A stretch of 64,000 nt of DNA from Actinoplanes sp. TBRC 11911 (GTDB lineage Bacteria; Actinomycetota; Actinomycetes; Mycobacteriales; Micromonosporaceae). Below, in pieces: positions 62,281 to 64,000 of this stretch. The notes beneath the pieces are model-generated. The model worked only from the letters and a program-made list of their open reading frames with translations. It searched no databases and had not been told where the DNA came from. The position numbers and the translations under genes were made by a program. Position 1 is the first letter of the stretch, and every line of letters starts with the position of its first letter. Where the stretch lies: assembly GCF_012933445.1 (NCBI RefSeq), contig NZ_JABBNC010000011.1:124001-188000 (forward strand), written 5' to 3'.

Positions 62281-62715
62281 TTAGCGGCGCGGACCCATCG
62301 TGCCCAGGGGGACGACGCCGTCGCGGTGGTCGCGGAGCATGCCGGCGATGGTCTGGCCGGTGGTGACCGGGTCGAGCGGGGCGACCAGCGTCTGGTCGAC
62401 CTGCGCGAACGCGGCGAGCCAGCGGTCCGCGGCGCGGGCGATGACCACGCAGATCGGCGGCGGGAAGTCGTACTCGTCCTTGGTCTGCCGGGCGATGCCG
62501 ATGCCGCCCGCGGGGGCCGCCTCGCCGTCCAGCACCATCAGGTCGATCACGTACTTGTCCAGGAGATCGCGGCAGTCCTCCCAGGTGGCGGCGTCGACGA
62601 ACTCGACCGTGAGGTCGGCGGCCGGACGCGTGCCGATGGCCAGGCGGATCCGGTCGCGAACCGCGCTGTCGTCGCTGTAGAGGAGGACCGTGTAGGTCTC
62701 CGGCGTGTCGCTCAT
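62281..62715 (-). CDS. receiver-domain-like protein lacking the conserved lysine
   Basis: This 144-aa single domain has a receiver fold outline: acidic pair Asp15-Asp16 (LLYSDDS), candidate phospho-acceptor Asp63 in DLMVLDGE, then ICVVIARAADRW and VAPLDPVTTGQTI. The usual Thr/Ser and Lys switch residues are missing (VAPLDP where KP is expected). It may be a pseudo-receiver that does not use phosphotransfer. No kinase or output domain is present. It lies between ctaG-like and trpD genes on the same strand and could be co-transcribed with both. Confidence 0.8.
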   Translation of the reverse strand: MSDTPETYTVLLYSDDSAVRDRIRLAIGTRPAADLTVEFVDAATWEDCRDLLDKYVIDLMVLDGEAAPAGGIGIARQTKDEYDFPPPICVVIARAADRWLAAFAQVDQTLVAPLDPVTTGQTIAGMLRDHRDGVVPLGTMGPRR

Positions 62716-62768
62716 TGAATGTGCCCCGGTTCACGTCGTGGTTGCTGGCTGGATCGTACCGAACGTCG

Positions 62769-63746
62769 TTACTCGCTGTCCGGCAGTGGTGCGTTGGCCG
62801 GGGCCGGTGTGACGTTGGTCGCCCGCAACCGGGCGGCCTCCTGTGCCTCGGCCCGGTCCAGGGCCCGGTCGATGCGCCGGGCCTCCCGCTCGGACTGCTT
62901 GATCCACTGCAGCACCAGGATGCCGAGCATGGTGACGCTGACGATCTCGCCGCCGGCCCACAGGATGCCGCCCGCGGTGACCTGGTCGTCGAACGGGTTC
63001 ACCCAGCTCAGATGCAGGTTCGGGTAGTAGTCGCCGCCGAGCAGCGTCTTGCTCTGCATGATGGTCAGCCCGAGCACCGTGTGGAACGGCACGGACAGCA
63101 CCATCAGCAGCGCGCGGGCGGGGTAGGGCCAGCGGTTGGGCAGCGGGTCCAGGCCGAGCAGCGGCCAGAAGAACAGGCAACCGACGACGATGAAGTGCAC
63201 GTGGGTCAGCTCGTGGACCCAGGCGTGCTCCAGGGTCAGCCGGTACAGCCCGGTGAAGTACAGGATGAACGGCGTCGCCACGAAGAAACCGAACGCGACC
63301 AGCGGAAACGTCAGGACGCGTACCGGCGCGCTGTGCAGCGCGGCGAGCAGGCTCTTGCGCGAGGTGCCGTGCAGCGTGCGCAGCGCGAGGGTGACCGGGG
63401 CGCCCAGCGCCAGGAAGATCGGGCCCACCATCGAGAGCACCATGTGCTGGACCATGTGCACGCTCAGCAGCGTGTCGTCGTACGCCTCGATGCCGGTGAC
63501 GGTGACCGCCGCGATCGAGCCGAGTCCACCGGCGACGAAGGCCACCGTGCGCCCGACCGGCCACCGATCGCCGCGCAGCCGCAGCCGGTAGACGCCATAT
63601 CCGTACAAAGCGACCGCCAGCAGCATGATCAACGCCACCAGGCTGGTCAGGTGGAGCTGCGTGAAGATCGCCCCGGGCGTGAACGGCGGCAGGTCATTAT
63701 CCCCGGCGGCTACCAGGAGCGAGGGTGTTTGAACTGGCTGCACCAC
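62769..63746 (-). CDS. ctaG: cytochrome c oxidase assembly protein (CtaG-like)
   Basis: This 325-aa multi-pass membrane protein of the caa3_CtaG family has about seven helices. The conserved SVHMVQHMVLSMVGPIFLALGAPVTLALR, HVHFIVVGCLFFWPLLGLDP and PFHTVLGLTIM bear histidines thought to handle copper for the oxidase. Its GTG start at 63746 lies 104 bp from the divergent ctaE. The location next to the oxidase genes supports a role in CuB assembly. The end ALRRATNV region is a variable tail. Confidence 0.93.
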   Translation of the reverse strand: MVQPVQTPSLLVAAGDNDLPPFTPGAIFTQLHLTSLVALIMLLAVALYGYGVYRLRLRGDRWPVGRTVAFVAGGLGSIAAVTVTGIEAYDDTLLSVHMVQHMVLSMVGPIFLALGAPVTLALRTLHGTSRKSLLAALHSAPVRVLTFPLVAFGFFVATPFILYFTGLYRLTLEHAWVHELTHVHFIVVGCLFFWPLLGLDPLPNRWPYPARALLMVLSVPFHTVLGLTIMQSKTLLGGDYYPNLHLSWVNPFDDQVTAGGILWAGGEIVSVTMLGILVLQWIKQSEREARRIDRALDRAEAQEAARLRATNVTPAPANAPLPDSE

Positions 63747-63850
63747 TTGAGGCTAGGCCCAAGCGGTATCCGCATGTCGTATCGGGCCGACACACAGCGG
63801 ATTCCCACCCCCGCGGCACACACGCCTGATCGCGGGGCAATAATGAGCCC

Positions 63851-64000
63851 GTGACAGCGGCCTCAGCCATCGACAGAAGCAGGATCCACTCGCTGACTCG
63901 ACCAAACATGGTCAGCGTCGGCACGATCGTGTGGCTCTCCAGCGAACTCATGTTCTTCGCGGCGTTGTTCGCCATGTACTTCTCGATCCGCGCGGCGGCG
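63851..64000 (+). CDS. ctaE: cytochrome c oxidase subunit III, N-terminal part (partial)
   Basis: From GTG 63851 the open frame runs off the window after 50 residues ([20 protein letters not shown], then [28 protein letters not shown]). The [11 protein letters not shown] helix is characteristic of CtaE. The sequence TAATGA lies 4 bases before the GTG, so the transcript may be leaderless. qcrCAB is expected next, outside the window. Confidence 0.93.
   Translation, partial: MTAASAIDRSRIHSLTRPNMVSVGTIVWLSSELMFFAALFAMYFSIRAAA

Overview
The window is GC-rich actinomycete chromosome. Start codons GTG are frequent, shadow ORFs are pervasive, and the core content is actinobacterial: ctaC/ctaF/ctaE oxidase genes, DUF4191, DUF3043, an actinobacterial-type murA, and an AdoK-like kinase. 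SARP- and LAL-type giant regulators, a WG-repeat protein and the overall content suggest a filamentous genus such as Actinoplanes/Micromonosporaceae. The genus is inferred; no rRNA is present to prove it.

Layout. (1) 1-14.5 kb is accessory: the tail of an ABC-2 permease, a 1010-aa SARP/BTAD-NB-ARC regulator, a histidine phosphatase, a cupin, a SIR2-STAND-TPR protein split by an apparent frameshift, and a 2227-aa secreted GH92 alpha-mannosidase fused to a class A/PAP2-type phosphatase. (2) 14.6-18.1 kb holds a YdeI-family gene, glnA with a GlnR double operator, RDD and DUF4191 membrane proteins. (3) 18.2-23 kb is accessory: a microORF plus LAL regulator, an anchored surface protein and degenerate repeats. 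(4) 23-26.6 kb has lipA, an Asp-specific translational T-box with an archaeal-type AspRS, 27-bp tandem repeats, a DUF5808 microprotein and lipB. (5) 26.6-34.9 kb has a GT-C-like membrane protein, a TIGR01777 epimerase, sucB, lpdA and pepA. (6) 35-39.4 kb has gcvT, a 715-bp gene-free stretch, cobS and a cobU-cobT fusion. (7) 39.5-51.2 kb is mostly accessory: M50 protease, aldo/keto reductase, a 1737-aa repeat/WG protein, a three-gene ABC-2 exporter, and an XRE-cupin regulator divergent from azlCD. (8) 51.2-64 kb has DUF3043, murA, nadA, glycerate kinase, erpA, adoK, a P-loop kinase, TusA/cysteine desulfurase, ctaC-ctaF, trpD, a pseudo-receiver, a CtaG-like assembly factor and the start of ctaE.

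How it fits together. The backbone (glnA-RDD-DUF4191-lipA-lipB-epimerase-sucB-pepA-gcvT-cobS-cobT-DUF3043-glycerate kinase-erpA-adoK-ctaC-ctaF-ctaE-trpD) follows the order I recall for M. tuberculosis Rv2220 down to Rv2192c. The novel cargo sits in breaks of that backbone. lipA/lipB make the lipoyl cofactor that SucB carries and LpdA reoxidises. The cta genes form the aa3 oxidase. cobUT/cobS complete the cobalamin nucleotide loop. Many convergent gene pairs are separated by long perfect hairpins that look like bidirectional terminators. The most notable items are the T-box/AspRS pair, the GH92-phosphatase fusion and the SIR2-STAND defence-like gene.
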